Assembly: GCA_023387815.1 (NCBI GenBank)
Contig: JAEWHK010000024.1
Span: forward strand, 1-55,547
Length of the DNA: 55,547 nucleotides
Reading direction: 5' to 3'
Source of the DNA: Pseudomonadota bacterium
GTDB taxonomy: Bacteria > Pseudomonadota > Gammaproteobacteria > Burkholderiales > Burkholderiaceae_B
Part shown: positions 1-8,748 of the stretch, one piece after another
Numbering within the stretch: position 1 is the stretch's first letter
Layout of the letters: every line of letters starts with the position of its first letter
Made by a program: the position numbers and the translations under genes
The notes under the pieces: model-generated
What the model was told of the DNA's origin: nothing
Database searches by the model: none
The model's input: only the letters and a program-made list of their open reading frames with translations

Positions 1-176
1 ATATAACCAGTTTTGGTCCCGTCAGGCCGCGCCCACAAGTTGTATGCTTGCGCCACCCTGGGTTGAAATCTGTTTAAATAGTTTTCCCGCTCGTAAACGA
101 ACGAAGTCCTCTAATATATCCTATCTGTATATCGAATGCAAGTGAAATTAAGGCCAAAAAGCGCAATTAACGCTTG
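1..176. other. Intergenic stretch at left edge, no gene seen
   Basis: This AT-rich stretch lies beyond the end of the minus-strand ABC operon. I see no convincing coding frame, RNA gene or repeat in it. The only short frame that crosses its right part (minus strand, to about 296) overlaps the permease gene and resembles no family. Confidence 0.5.
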
Positions 177-200
177 AAAAACAACAACTTTTTGCTGTTG
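177..200 (-). terminator. Terminator of the polyamine-type ABC operon
   Basis: Read on the minus strand there is a 7-bp stem (CAACAGC / GTTGTTG, one G-T pair) with an AAAAA loop, followed at once by five T residues. It starts 45 bp beyond the stop codon of the last permease gene, the expected place for an intrinsic terminator. Confidence 0.75.
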
Positions 201-244
201 CGGGAGGTCTTGAGAAGATAATGCGGGCCAGGAGAAGGTCGCAC

Positions 245-1081
245 TCACAGCGAAGGCGCTGCCTGGCGCAGTCTTTCCGAGCGGCGGCGCAGCCATTCCA
301 GCGTCAGCAGCATGATCACCGAAAACGCAATCAGCAGCGTGGCAGCGGCTGCAATGGTGGGGTTCAGGTTCTCGCGGATGCCACTGAACATGACGCGCGG
401 CAGCGTGTACTGGTCGGGCCCGGCAATGAACAGGGTCATGACGACTTCGTCAAACGACGTGCCAAAGGCAAACAATGCCCCGGAGATCACCCCCGGCGCG
501 ATCAGCGGCAGCGTGACGCGCCGAAAAACATACAGGGGTGGTGCGCCCAGGCTGGCAGCGGCCCGCCCAAGATTGGTGTCGTATCCCTCCAGCGTCGCCA
601 TCACGGTGACCAGCACAAAGGGCGCCCCCAGCACCGCATGCATCACGACCAGCAGTCCAAGACTGTTTGCCATGCCCAGCGGCGCAAAGAACAGATAGGC
701 CGCCACGCCCAGAATGACGACGGGCACCACCATGGGGGAAATCAGCAGGCCCAGCAACAGCCCTTTGCCCGGGAAGCGGGCCCGATACAGGGCCAGCGCC
801 GCGGCGGTTCCAAGGACCGTGGCAATGAGCGTTGCCAGAGGCGCAACAATAAGGGTGTTCTTCAAACCCAGCATCCATTCGGGCGAATGGAAGAAGTTCT
901 CGTACCAGCGCGTTGAGAAGCCGCTAAGCGGGTAGACGAGGAAGGAACTGTCATTGAACGAGAGCGGGACGATGACCAGCACCGGAATAATCAGGAAAAG
1001 CAGCACCAGAATAGCCAGAAGCCAGTGCACCACACGCCAGATCTTCTCGGAGGGAGTCAGAATGGTCTTGTTCTGCGCCAT
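245..1081 (-). CDS. potC: ABC transporter permease, PotC/YdcV type
   Basis: Inner-membrane permease of a spermidine/putrescine-type ABC importer, 278 residues, the usual length for PotC. A first membrane segment lies near residues 18-40 (VVHWLLAILVLLFLIIP). About five more follow, and the EAA-type coupling loop (residues about 170-200, AASLGAPPLYVFRRVTLP) would contact the ATPase. The start codon directly follows the stop of the upstream permease (TAAATG), so translation is probably coupled. It is the last gene of the operon aminotransferase-potA-potD-potB-potC. Substrate is inferred: the family also moves other cations and small organic solutes. Confidence 0.9.
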   Translation of the reverse strand: MAQNKTILTPSEKIWRVVHWLLAILVLLFLIIPVLVIVPLSFNDSSFLVYPLSGFSTRWYENFFHSPEWMLGLKNTLIVAPLATLIATVLGTAAALALYRARFPGKGLLLGLLISPMVVPVVILGVAAYLFFAPLGMANSLGLLVVMHAVLGAPFVLVTVMATLEGYDTNLGRAAASLGAPPLYVFRRVTLPLIAPGVISGALFAFGTSFDEVVMTLFIAGPDQYTLPRVMFSGIRENLNPTIAAAATLLIAFSVIMLLTLEWLRRRSERLRQAAPSL

Positions 1082-2260
1082 TTATGCCACTCCCAGCTTT
1101 GTTGAGCCACTCAGACGGCTGTAGACGGCGTAAAGTATCAGGGTTGCCACCAGCAGCATGGCCGCCAGCGCGCCGGCCAGCCCCCAATTGATGGTGCCGT
1201 TGGTGTAAAAGGCGATGAAATAGCTGATCATTTGATCTTTCGGGCCACCCAGCAAGGCCGGGGTGATGTAGTATCCAATGGCCGTAATGAAAACCAGCAG
1301 ACAACCCGCGCCGATGCCAGGCAGGGTTTGCGGGAAATAGACGGCCCAGAAACTGCGCAGCGGATGACATCCCAGTGAGACCGCCGCACGCATATAGCTG
1401 GGAGAAATGCCCTTCATGACACTATATAGCGGCAAAATCATAAACGGCAGCATGATGTGAACCATGGCGATATAGACGCCAATGCGGTTGAAAACCAGTT
1501 GTACGGGTGCATCGATCAGGCCCAGCTGCAGCAGCAGACGATTGATCAGCCCGCCGTTTTGCAACAGCACGATCCAGGCTGCGGTACGCACCAGCAGCGA
1601 TGTCCAGAACGGCAGCAGCACCAGAATCATCAGCAGGTTGCTCCATTTGGCGGGCAGACGCGCCAGCAGATAGGCCAGCGGATAAGCCAGTACCAGCGCC
1701 ACCAGCGTGACAATGGCTGCCATCCAGAAGGTGCGCAAGTAAATGGCTTTGAAAATGCCCTGATCCGGCGGTGCGGCTCCGATACTGCCGTCCGGCGCCT
1801 GGCGCAGATCCAGTGCCGTCAGCAGATAATAGGGGGTGTTCGAGCGGGCATTGTTTTTCAGAATACCCCAGTAATCCAGATCGCTCCAGCGCGGATCGAT
1901 TTCCTCGAAGGCTTTCTGGAAGCTGGGTGGATCAATTTTGAATGGGAGTTTGCGCGCGGTCTTGGCGATCAGGGTGCGAAACCCGGACCGCTCAAAATTA
2001 AGCCGCTGCATGAGCGGCCCCATGGCCTGCTCGGCACGCGCGCGGGCCAGATCATCGGCCAGCGCGCGGTACATGTCTTCGGTTACCGGCGTGCCAGCTT
2101 CCCACTTTTTCAGTGCTTTGCTGGTTGCCGGCAAGGTGGTAACCACTTCAGGATTGGCCACGCTTTTGCCCAGAAACGAAGCGATAGGCGCCACAAAGGT
2201 CAGCAGCAGAAACAGCAGCAGCGGAACGACCAGCCAGAGCGCCTTGCGTGACCCTGTCAT
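1082..2260 (-). CDS. potB: ABC transporter permease, PotB type with long periplasmic loop
   Basis: Partner permease of the polyamine-type importer, 392 residues, about 100 longer than E. coli PotB. The extra length is a hydrophilic stretch, roughly residues 35-165, between the first membrane helix (LWLVVPLLLFLLLTFVAPIA) and the second, so it should sit in the periplasm. Similar long versions are known in proteobacterial PotB relatives. The EAA-like loop is near AAVSLGCHPLRSFWAVYFPQ. The start overlaps the stop of the binding-protein gene by one base (TAATG). It acts with PotC, PotA and the binding protein. Confidence 0.9.
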   Translation of the reverse strand: MTGSRKALWLVVPLLLFLLLTFVAPIASFLGKSVANPEVVTTLPATSKALKKWEAGTPVTEDMYRALADDLARARAEQAMGPLMQRLNFERSGFRTLIAKTARKLPFKIDPPSFQKAFEEIDPRWSDLDYWGILKNNARSNTPYYLLTALDLRQAPDGSIGAAPPDQGIFKAIYLRTFWMAAIVTLVALVLAYPLAYLLARLPAKWSNLLMILVLLPFWTSLLVRTAAWIVLLQNGGLINRLLLQLGLIDAPVQLVFNRIGVYIAMVHIMLPFMILPLYSVMKGISPSYMRAAVSLGCHPLRSFWAVYFPQTLPGIGAGCLLVFITAIGYYITPALLGGPKDQMISYFIAFYTNGTINWGLAGALAAMLLVATLILYAVYSRLSGSTKLGVA

Positions 2261-3336
2261 TATTTTGCTACCCAGGCGTTATAACGCTGCTCCAGGGAAA
2301 CACCGTTATCGATCCAGAAATCCACGTCCAGCGGGATGGCGTTCTTTTCGTTATCCGGCGCAGTGGGCATATCGGCCAGAAATTTCTTGTCGATCAGGTC
2401 AATGGCTTTTTTATTGACCGCACCGTAGGCGATGTTTTCTGCATACACTTTCTGGGTTTCGGGTTTGCTGGCAAAGGCAATGAATTTCATGGTTTCAGCC
2501 TTATTCGCACTGCCCTTGGGAATGGCCCAGTAATCCAGATCGTATACACTGCCATCCCAGACAACCTTCAGGTTTTTGCCTTCCTGAGCAGCCTGCGAGA
2601 TCCGGCCGTTGTAGGCAGAAGTCATGACCACATCACCCGAGACCAGGTACTGGGCAGGCTGCGCGCCCGATTCCCACCACTGGATATTGGGCTTGAGTTC
2701 ATCGAGCTTGGCGAAGGCGCGATCGACACCCTCTGGCGTGCTGAGCACTTTATAGACTTCTTTGGGCGGCACACCATCGGCCATAAGCGCGATTTCCAGT
2801 GTGTACTTGGCTCCTTTGCGCAGGCCGCGTTTGCCGGGATATTTTTTCACGTCCCAGAAATCGGCCCAGCTTTTGGGTGCATCATCCTTGAATTTATCGC
2901 CATTGTAGGAAAGCGCCACGGACCAGACGAACATACCGACGCCGCAATCCTTGTCTGTGGCCGCTTCAATAAAATCGCTCTTGTTGCCGATGACACTCCA
3001 GTCAATGGGCTCGAACAGACCCTCTTCACAGCCGCGCACCAGTTCGGGACTTTCCACCTCAACCGCATCCCAGCTCACGCTATTGGTATCCACCATGGCT
3101 TTGATTTTGGCCTGTTCGCCGTTGTATTCGGCAGCAGTAATTTTTGTACCGGTTTCCTTTTCGTAGGGGCCGTAATACGCTTTTTCCTGAGCGGTTTTAT
3201 TGTCCCCGCCAAAGGAAACCAGCGTCAGGCTGCCTGCCGCATGCGCGCCCGCGGCGGCCAGACCCAGACAGCCGATCAATGCCGACTGCAATAGTGCCGT
3301 TCTGAGTGTCCGGCTTTTGCTTGTTCTGCTTTTCAT
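2260..3336 (-). CDS. potD: Periplasmic substrate-binding protein, PotD/PotF type
   Basis: Soluble receptor that captures the substrate and delivers it to the PotB/PotC channel; 358 residues from the chosen start. A signal peptide is visible (basic start, then LLQSALIGCLGLAAAGAHA before cleavage), and the mature part begins SLTLVSFGG as in the family. The ATG at 3336 has GGAGAGAGCA just upstream. The longer GTG start at 3348 would lie inside that ribosome binding site, so it is less likely. The family binds spermidine, putrescine and also other amines or amino-acid-like compounds; the true ligand is not visible from sequence. Confidence 0.9.
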   Translation of the reverse strand: MKSRTSKSRTLRTALLQSALIGCLGLAAAGAHAAGSLTLVSFGGDNKTAQEKAYYGPYEKETGTKITAAEYNGEQAKIKAMVDTNSVSWDAVEVESPELVRGCEEGLFEPIDWSVIGNKSDFIEAATDKDCGVGMFVWSVALSYNGDKFKDDAPKSWADFWDVKKYPGKRGLRKGAKYTLEIALMADGVPPKEVYKVLSTPEGVDRAFAKLDELKPNIQWWESGAQPAQYLVSGDVVMTSAYNGRISQAAQEGKNLKVVWDGSVYDLDYWAIPKGSANKAETMKFIAFASKPETQKVYAENIAYGAVNKKAIDLIDKKFLADMPTAPDNEKNAIPLDVDFWIDNGVSLEQRYNAWVAK

Positions 3337-3355
3337 TGCTCTCTCCACATAAAAA

Positions 3356-4480
3356 TTATTCTGCTGCTGCCGGTTCTACCGGATCCAGAAGCCGCACGAA
3401 CTCATGATTCCAGCCGATATCCAGCACATCGCCCACGGCAATTTTCTGCCTGACCTGCGAAACCGGCTGCTTTACAACAAAATCCGGATCACCCTTGATG
3501 TCCAGTCTTACCCGAACATGGTCACCCAGATAGATGACTTCCTGAACCTTGCCCGTACATCGCACGTCTGTACTGTCTGCCGGCGGATTCAGGGCAATAC
3601 GTTCAGGACGGATGGAAACCGAGACCCGATCCCCTGCTTTCATGCCCAGCTGCTGCTGACCCTGAATCTGCATACCGCTATCGAGGGCTACCGTTGCCTG
3701 ACGTGAGGTGGCATGCGTGATGGTGCCGTGTGTACGGTTGTTTTCGCCAATAAAACCGGCAACAAAGGCCGTTTCGGGCGATTCATAGATGTCCTGGGGA
3801 GAGCCGATCTGCTGCACCATGCCGTCATGAAAAACTGCAACGCGATCGGACATGGTCAATGCCTCGCCCTGATCATGCGTCACATACACGACGGTCACGC
3901 CCAGGTCTGCATGCAGGCGCTTGATTTCCAGTTGCATATGTTCGCGCAACTGCTTGTCCAGCGCGCCCAGCGGCTCATCCATCAGAACCAGTTCGGGCTC
4001 AAACACCAAGGCACGCGCCAGTGCGACGCGCTGCTGCTGGCCGCCGGAAAGCTGCGATGGAAAACGCTTTTCCATGCCATCGAGCTGCACCATGGCCAGC
4101 GCAGTTCTGACTTTCTGTTGCTGTGCGGCACTGTCCAGCTTGCGCACCTTCAGCGGAAACGCCACGTTTTCCGCGACGGTCATATGCGGAAACAGGGCAT
4201 AGTTCTGAAACACCATGCCGATATTGCGTTTGTGAGGAGGCAGGTTGTCGATCTGTTCACCGGCCAGTTCGATGGTGCCTGAAGACGGCGTCTCAAACCC
4301 CGCCAGCATCATCAGCGTGGTTGTCTTGCCTGATCCGGATGGACCCAGCAGGGTCAGGAATTCACCGTGACGGATATCAAGATTCAGGTGTTTGACCACC
4401 ATATTTCTACCGTCATAACTCTTGCGCACGTTTTTGAAACGCACCAGAGGGCTGTTGTTATTCGCCGTTGCTGCGGGCAT
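3356..4480 (-). CDS. potA: ABC transporter ATP-binding protein, PotA type
   Basis: ATPase that powers the polyamine-type importer, 374 residues. Walker A is GPSGSGKTT (residues about 46-54, Lys52). The signature LSGGQQQR is at 144-151. Walker B with the catalytic Glu is ELVLMDE (163-169), and the switch His lies in YVTHDQGEA. A C-terminal TOBE domain (about 290-365) is typical of the PotA/MalK group. GGAG lies ten bases before the ATG. The gene sits between the aminotransferase (62-bp gap) and the binding protein, in one operon. Confidence 0.92.
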   Translation of the reverse strand: MPAATANNNSPLVRFKNVRKSYDGRNMVVKHLNLDIRHGEFLTLLGPSGSGKTTTLMMLAGFETPSSGTIELAGEQIDNLPPHKRNIGMVFQNYALFPHMTVAENVAFPLKVRKLDSAAQQQKVRTALAMVQLDGMEKRFPSQLSGGQQQRVALARALVFEPELVLMDEPLGALDKQLREHMQLEIKRLHADLGVTVVYVTHDQGEALTMSDRVAVFHDGMVQQIGSPQDIYESPETAFVAGFIGENNRTHGTITHATSRQATVALDSGMQIQGQQQLGMKAGDRVSVSIRPERIALNPPADSTDVRCTGKVQEVIYLGDHVRVRLDIKGDPDFVVKQPVSQVRQKIAVGDVLDIGWNHEFVRLLDPVEPAAAE

Positions 4481-4542
4481 AAACTTGCTTCTCCAGTATC
4501 AGGCCTCGATCAGGCTTGTCTTCAGGACATTTTTGAATCGGC

Positions 4543-5913
4543 TCAGGACTTCAGCGACTGATGCGTGGCATCAAGCGCCTTGACCACCGTATCCACCAGG
4601 GTGTCGACCTGTTCGGTATTGATGATCAGTGGCGGACAAAATGCCAGCGTGTCACCAATATTACGTGTAATCACACCCAGTTCCTGCAGCTTGCGTCCTG
4701 CGGCGCCGCCCAGCTGACCGGGCGTACCCAGCGCTGTTTTGGCTTTTTTGTCCGTCACCAGTTCCACACCTGCAATCAGTCCCACGCCACGTACTTCGCC
4801 CACCAGAGGATGGTCACGCAAGGCAGCAAGTCGCTGTTGCAGGTGTGCGCCTGTCTCAGCTGCATTTTGTACTAGATTTCGCTCGCGAATGATATTCACG
4901 TTTTCCTGACCCACGGCTACGGCAACAGGGTGGCCGCCGGCAGTAAACCCGTGACCCAGCACGCCCAGCTTGTTGCTTTCGTCAGCAATCGGGTCAAACA
5001 TACGGCTATTGAGCAGGATGGCAGACAGCGGCTGGTAGGAAGAGGAAATCTGTTTGGAGAGCACCATTACATCGGGCTTGATGTTGTAGGTTTCACTGGC
5101 GAACATTTTGCCGGTACGGCCAAAACCGCAGATCACTTCGTCTGCCACCAGCAGCACATCGTATTTGTTCAGCACGGCCTGGATTTTTTCCCAATAGGTT
5201 TTCGGCGGCACAATCACACCGCCCGCACCCATCACCGGTTCTGCAAAGAAGGCCGCAATGGTGTCCGGCCCTTCTTTCTGTATGAGTTCCTCCAGATCAT
5301 TGGCCATGCGGGTGGCGAATTCTTCTTCGCTTTCACCCTCTTTGCCTTCGCGCCAGTAATGCGGACATGTCGTATGCAATACGCGTTCTATCGGCAGGTC
5401 AAACCCCTTGTGGTTGCCTGGCAGACCCGTCAGACTGGCTGAGGCAATGGTCACCCCATGGTAGCCCTTGTTGCGGGAAATCAGTTTTTTCTTCTCAGGC
5501 TTGCCCAGTGCATTGGAGCGGTACCAGATCAGTTTCATGACCGTGTCATTGGCTTCGGAGCCCGAATTGGTGAAGAACACTTTGCTCATCGGCACAGGGG
5601 CCAGATCAATCAGGGTTTTGGCAAAGCGTACGGCCGCATCGTGGGTTTTGTGCGTGAACAGATGATAGAAAGGCAGTGTCTGCATCTGGCGCAGGGCTGC
5701 GTCCACCAGGCGCTGCTCGCTGAAGCCAACGGCGACACTCCACAGTCCTGCCATGGCCTCGATGTATTTTTTTCCGTTTTCATCTTCTACATAAATGCCG
5801 TCGCCGCGTGTAATTACCAGTGGCCCCTGCGATGCATGCGAAATCGCATTGGTATAGGGGTGCATGTGGTAGGCGATGTCGTCATTGCCCTGTTGTGAAA
5901 TGGGATTACTCAT
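4543..5913 (-). CDS. Class III PLP-dependent aminotransferase (putrescine- or omega-amine-pyruvate type)
   Basis: Transfers the amino group from an amine or omega-amino acid to a keto acid using pyridoxal phosphate; 456 residues, normal for class III. The PLP Lys is K287 (LSKQISSS), the cofactor-binding Asp is D258 in ADEVICGFGR, and NSGSEAND (116-123) binds the phosphate. The start at 5913 has a perfect GGAGGA ribosome site; a 19-codon longer frame exists but lacks one. As first gene of the polyamine-type ABC operon it probably deaminates the imported compound, as SpuC does for putrescine. Taurine- or beta-alanine-pyruvate activity is a possible alternative. Confidence 0.88.
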   Translation of the reverse strand: MSNPISQQGNDDIAYHMHPYTNAISHASQGPLVITRGDGIYVEDENGKKYIEAMAGLWSVAVGFSEQRLVDAALRQMQTLPFYHLFTHKTHDAAVRFAKTLIDLAPVPMSKVFFTNSGSEANDTVMKLIWYRSNALGKPEKKKLISRNKGYHGVTIASASLTGLPGNHKGFDLPIERVLHTTCPHYWREGKEGESEEEFATRMANDLEELIQKEGPDTIAAFFAEPVMGAGGVIVPPKTYWEKIQAVLNKYDVLLVADEVICGFGRTGKMFASETYNIKPDVMVLSKQISSSYQPLSAILLNSRMFDPIADESNKLGVLGHGFTAGGHPVAVAVGQENVNIIRERNLVQNAAETGAHLQQRLAALRDHPLVGEVRGVGLIAGVELVTDKKAKTALGTPGQLGGAAGRKLQELGVITRNIGDTLAFCPPLIINTEQVDTLVDTVVKALDATHQSLKS

Positions 5914-5977
5914 TGTTCCTCCAATTAGGGTTACATGACGGGCCGCCCGGTCAGCGACCTGTCGAATCATGAATCAT

Positions 5978-6039
5978 GCTTATTATCCATGCTTACGCGT
6001 CCGATGGCGAGCCCGGGCAAATAAGCAATGATAATAAGC
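5978..6039. promoter_or_regulatory. Divergent promoter region with 10-bp inverted half-sites
   Basis: Two perfect inverted copies, GCTTATTATC (5978-5987) and GATAATAAGC (6030-6039), lie 52 bp apart centre to centre, close to five helical turns. They sit between the divergently transcribed aminotransferase operon and the gamma-glutamyltransferase. This layout suits a regulator binding both sites to control both directions; the regulator is unknown and not obvious in the window. Confidence 0.4.
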
Positions 6040-6084
6040 TATGATTGTGATATTACATCCGGCATTATCAGGATGAAGCAAATT

Positions 6085-6099
6085 GCCGGATCATCCGGC
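6085..6099. promoter_or_regulatory. 15-bp perfect palindrome upstream of gamma-glutamyltransferase
   Basis: GCCGGAT-C-ATCCGGC is a perfect palindrome 52 bp before the preferred ATG at 6151. It could be an operator or a small leader hairpin. Its presence argues that this stretch is leader rather than coding, although the frame is open to 6028. Confidence 0.4.
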
Positions 6100-6150
6100 A
6101 TCATTATTTCAACTGAATTGTTCAACTCAACTACACAACTGAAATCGCTC

Positions 6151-7740
6151 ATGTCTGAACTCAACTGGTCTTTCCCCTATCGTTCCCAGAAAATGCCCGT
6201 GCTTGCACGCAATGTGGTCTCTACCTCCCAGCCGCTGGCTGCGCAGGCCGGCCTGTCCATGCTCTACCGTGGCGGCAATGCCATGGACAGTGCACTGGCC
6301 ACCGCGATTGCCCTCACTGTCGTTGAACCGGTGATGAACGGAATCGGTGGTGACCTGTTCGTGCAGATCTGGCATGAAGGCAAGCTGTATGGTCTGAGTG
6401 CCTGTGGCCGTGCGCCGGAGAAATGGACCTACGAACAATTTGCGGGCAGCGACAGCATGCCTGGCAAGGGCTGGGGTACGGTAACCGTGCCTGCCCAGGT
6501 TGCCGGCTGGCGCGCATTGTCAGAGAAATTTGGCAAACTGCCGTTTGAAGTGCTTTTTGAGCCTGCCATCCGTTATGCCGAAGAAGGTTTCCTGGTGTCG
6601 CCAACGGTTGCCCGCATCTGGGAAACGCAGGGCCAAACCTGCAAGGACCAGCCCGGCTTTGCCGAAGCATTCATGCGGGATGGCCGCTTTCCCAAGGCCG
6701 GTGAACGATGGACCTTCCCTGAACAGGCTGAGACGTTACGCGACATTGCCAAAACGCGCGGCGAGAGTTTCTACCGCGGCGCGCTGGCAGAGAAGATCAT
6801 CGCGTTTGCCAATGAGAGTGGCGGCTATTTCACCGCTGCCGATCTGGACAGCGCAAAGGCCGATTGGGTCGAGCCCATCAGCGCCAACTTCCGTGATCTG
6901 ACGCTGCACGAGATTCCGCCTAACGGCCAGGGCATTGCTGCTCTGATGGGCGTGGGTATTCTGGATCAGTTCGATCTGGAGTCCATGGGTCTGGACAGCC
7001 CTGATTTTTATCACGTGAGCATTGAGGCCATGAAGCTGGCCTTTGCTGACCTGCATGAACACATTGCCGATCCTGATCATATGACGGTGACAAATGCAGA
7101 CCTGCTTGCTCCTGAATATCTGAAGCAGCGGGCTGCGCTGATCGATATGAAGAAGGCTTCCACACCCAAAGCAGGCATGCCTCCTAGCGGCGGCACGGTG
7201 TATCTGACCGCGGCCGACGAAGCAGGCACCATGGTGTCATTCATCCAGTCCAATTATCATGGCTTTGGTTCTGGCGTGGTGGTACCTGGCACCGGCATCG
7301 CGCTGCATAACCGCGGCTGCGGCTTCAATGTGCGCAAAGGCCATGCCAACTGTGTGGGTCCAAAGAAAAAACCAATGCACACCATTATTCCCGGCTTTAT
7401 TACGCGCAACGGTGAACCGCTGATGTCTTTTGGTGTGATGGGCGGCAGCATGCAGGCTCAGGGCCATGCACAAATGGTGACGCGCCTTGGTGCCTTTGCC
7501 CAGAACCCGCAGGCCATGAATGATGCACCACGATTCCGTGTGGAAAACGGACCCGTCGTTAATCTGGAAGCGCATACACCGGAAGCGGTTGTGAAGACGC
7601 TGCAGGAGCGCGGACACAATGTCAAAGTTGCTGCGCCGGACAGTCTGGAATTCGGATCAGCCCAGCTGATATACAAAACCGAACACGGTTACATTGCCTC
7701 GTCCGATCCCCGTCGTGACGGGCAGGCGGTTGGATTCTGA
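6151..7740 (+). CDS. Gamma-glutamyltransferase family protein (cytoplasmic, YwrD-like)
   Basis: Ntn-hydrolase that cleaves or transfers gamma-glutamyl groups and matures by self-cleavage. It has 529 residues from the chosen ATG. The catalytic nucleophile is Thr349 at the new N-terminus after PPSGG (TVYLTAAD), which would give a large subunit of about 38 kDa and a small one of about 19 kDa. Family blocks GGNAMDSALATA and a late GGSMQAQGHAQ are present. No signal peptide is seen, unlike periplasmic Ggt, so it probably acts in the cytoplasm. The frame is open back to 6028, but family similarity begins near MSELNWSFPYRS; the ribosome site is weak, so the start is uncertain. It is divergent from the amine transporter operon. 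Confidence 0.85.
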   Translation: MSELNWSFPYRSQKMPVLARNVVSTSQPLAAQAGLSMLYRGGNAMDSALATAIALTVVEPVMNGIGGDLFVQIWHEGKLYGLSACGRAPEKWTYEQFAGSDSMPGKGWGTVTVPAQVAGWRALSEKFGKLPFEVLFEPAIRYAEEGFLVSPTVARIWETQGQTCKDQPGFAEAFMRDGRFPKAGERWTFPEQAETLRDIAKTRGESFYRGALAEKIIAFANESGGYFTAADLDSAKADWVEPISANFRDLTLHEIPPNGQGIAALMGVGILDQFDLESMGLDSPDFYHVSIEAMKLAFADLHEHIADPDHMTVTNADLLAPEYLKQRAALIDMKKASTPKAGMPPSGGTVYLTAADEAGTMVSFIQSNYHGFGSGVVVPGTGIALHNRGCGFNVRKGHANCVGPKKKPMHTIIPGFITRNGEPLMSFGVMGGSMQAQGHAQMVTRLGAFAQNPQAMNDAPRFRVENGPVVNLEAHTPEAVVKTLQERGHNVKVAAPDSLEFGSAQLIYKTEHGYIASSDPRRDGQAVGF

Positions 7741-7771
7741 TCGTTACGAATAACAATATTGATGTGAAATG

Positions 7772-7817
7772 AGTGTTATGACGGTCGAAATCATTGATAG
7801 TCGAACGTCATGACACT
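7772..7817. repeat. Inverted repeat between the GGT and deformylase genes
   Basis: Arms AGTGTTATGACG (7772-7783) and CGTCATGACACT (7806-7817) match 11 of 12 positions as an inverted repeat around a 22-nt loop. The loop holds two GTCGAA copies. It may be an operator or a processing/attenuation hairpin for the downstream gene. Confidence 0.4.
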
Positions 7818-7847
7818 TGAAATCAATAACCGACGAGATTTTTCTTT

Positions 7848-8648
7848 ATGACAGGTGACATTTTTTCTCTGCACCAGGGCACCCTGCCCCTGTTGATTTC
7901 CATTCCTCATATGGGGACCACCCTGGATCGGGAGATCTCATCCAATATGACGCCGGTTGCGCAGTTTGTAGACGATACCGACTGGCATCTGGATCAGCTT
8001 TACGCTTTTGCCAAAGACTGGGGCGCCTCGTTTCTGACGCCCTTCTATTCGCGCTATGTCATAGACCTGAATCGTCCGCCCGATGATGAGAATCTGTATC
8101 CGGGTCAGGACACCACAGGCTTATGTCCTGTGGATACGTTTGACAAGGAGCCGTTATATCTGGCCGGACGCGAGCCGTCTTCTGAAGAGAAGGCCCGCCG
8201 TCGCGAGCGTTTCTGGCAGCCTTATCACAACGCGCTGCAGGCTGAACTGGCGAGAATTAAGGCTGAGCATGGCTATGCGGTTTTGTGGGAAGCACATTCC
8301 ATTCGTTCTGAAATCAGTCGCTTCTTTCCCGGCAAACTCACCGACTTCAATTTCGGAACCGCCAACAACAAGAGTGCCCATCCGGAACTGTGCGCCGTGC
8401 TGGCAAAGCAGATTGAAGACGATGGGCAATTTACCGCGGCGGCCAATGGCCGGTTCAAGGGTGGATATATCACGAGGCAGTATGGCAATCCTGCCGATAA
8501 TATCCATGCGGTGCAGCTGGAGCTGACACAAATTGCCTATATGGAAGAAAAGCGCCCGTTTGCCTACGATCAGTCCAAGGCAGACAAGGTGCAGCCTTTG
8601 CTGGAACAGGCATTGCGCACGACTTTGCGTTACGCTGAGCCGCAGTAG
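7848..8648 (+). CDS. hutG: N-formylglutamate deformylase family hydrolase (HutG-like)
   Basis: Metal-dependent amidohydrolase that classically splits N-formyl-L-glutamate to formate and glutamate in histidine degradation; 266 residues, usual length. Family blocks are SIPHMGT near the start, DDTDWHLDQLY, RYVIDLNRPPD, and EAHSIRSE around residues 145-152. No other histidine-utilisation gene is nearby. Instead it follows a gamma-glutamyltransferase by 107 bp and faces an amine transporter unit, so it may act on another N-acyl glutamate or a gamma-glutamyl intermediate. That part is inference; the family assignment is secure. Confidence 0.85.
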   Translation: MTGDIFSLHQGTLPLLISIPHMGTTLDREISSNMTPVAQFVDDTDWHLDQLYAFAKDWGASFLTPFYSRYVIDLNRPPDDENLYPGQDTTGLCPVDTFDKEPLYLAGREPSSEEKARRRERFWQPYHNALQAELARIKAEHGYAVLWEAHSIRSEISRFFPGKLTDFNFGTANNKSAHPELCAVLAKQIEDDGQFTAAANGRFKGGYITRQYGNPADNIHAVQLELTQIAYMEEKRPFAYDQSKADKVQPLLEQALRTTLRYAEPQ

Positions 8649-8705
8649 ATATACGGCTATAGATAAACGACTGGCCCGATAAATTTATAGCGAGTCCAAT
8701 AGATA

Positions 8706-8728
8706 ACGCCCGGGAATTTCCCGGGCGT
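8706..8728. terminator. Terminator between convergent hutG and tctA
   Basis: A GC-rich stem (ACGCCCGGG / CCCGGGCGT) with an AATTT centre lies 57 bp after the deformylase stop and 20 bp beyond the stop of the convergent tctA. T-rich sequence follows on the plus side (CTGTTTATAT). It probably serves both directions. Confidence 0.7.
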
Positions 8729-8748
8729 CTGTTTATATCTGCCGGACT

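Noticed and set aside
221..916. Long plus-strand open frame opposite the PotC gene
   Set aside because: It is a shadow of the permease gene on the other strand, rich in Gln, Arg and His, without any family feature.
2248..3294. 348-codon plus-strand open frame opposite the binding-protein gene
   Set aside because: It is the antisense of potD, which has a clear signal peptide and ribosome site.
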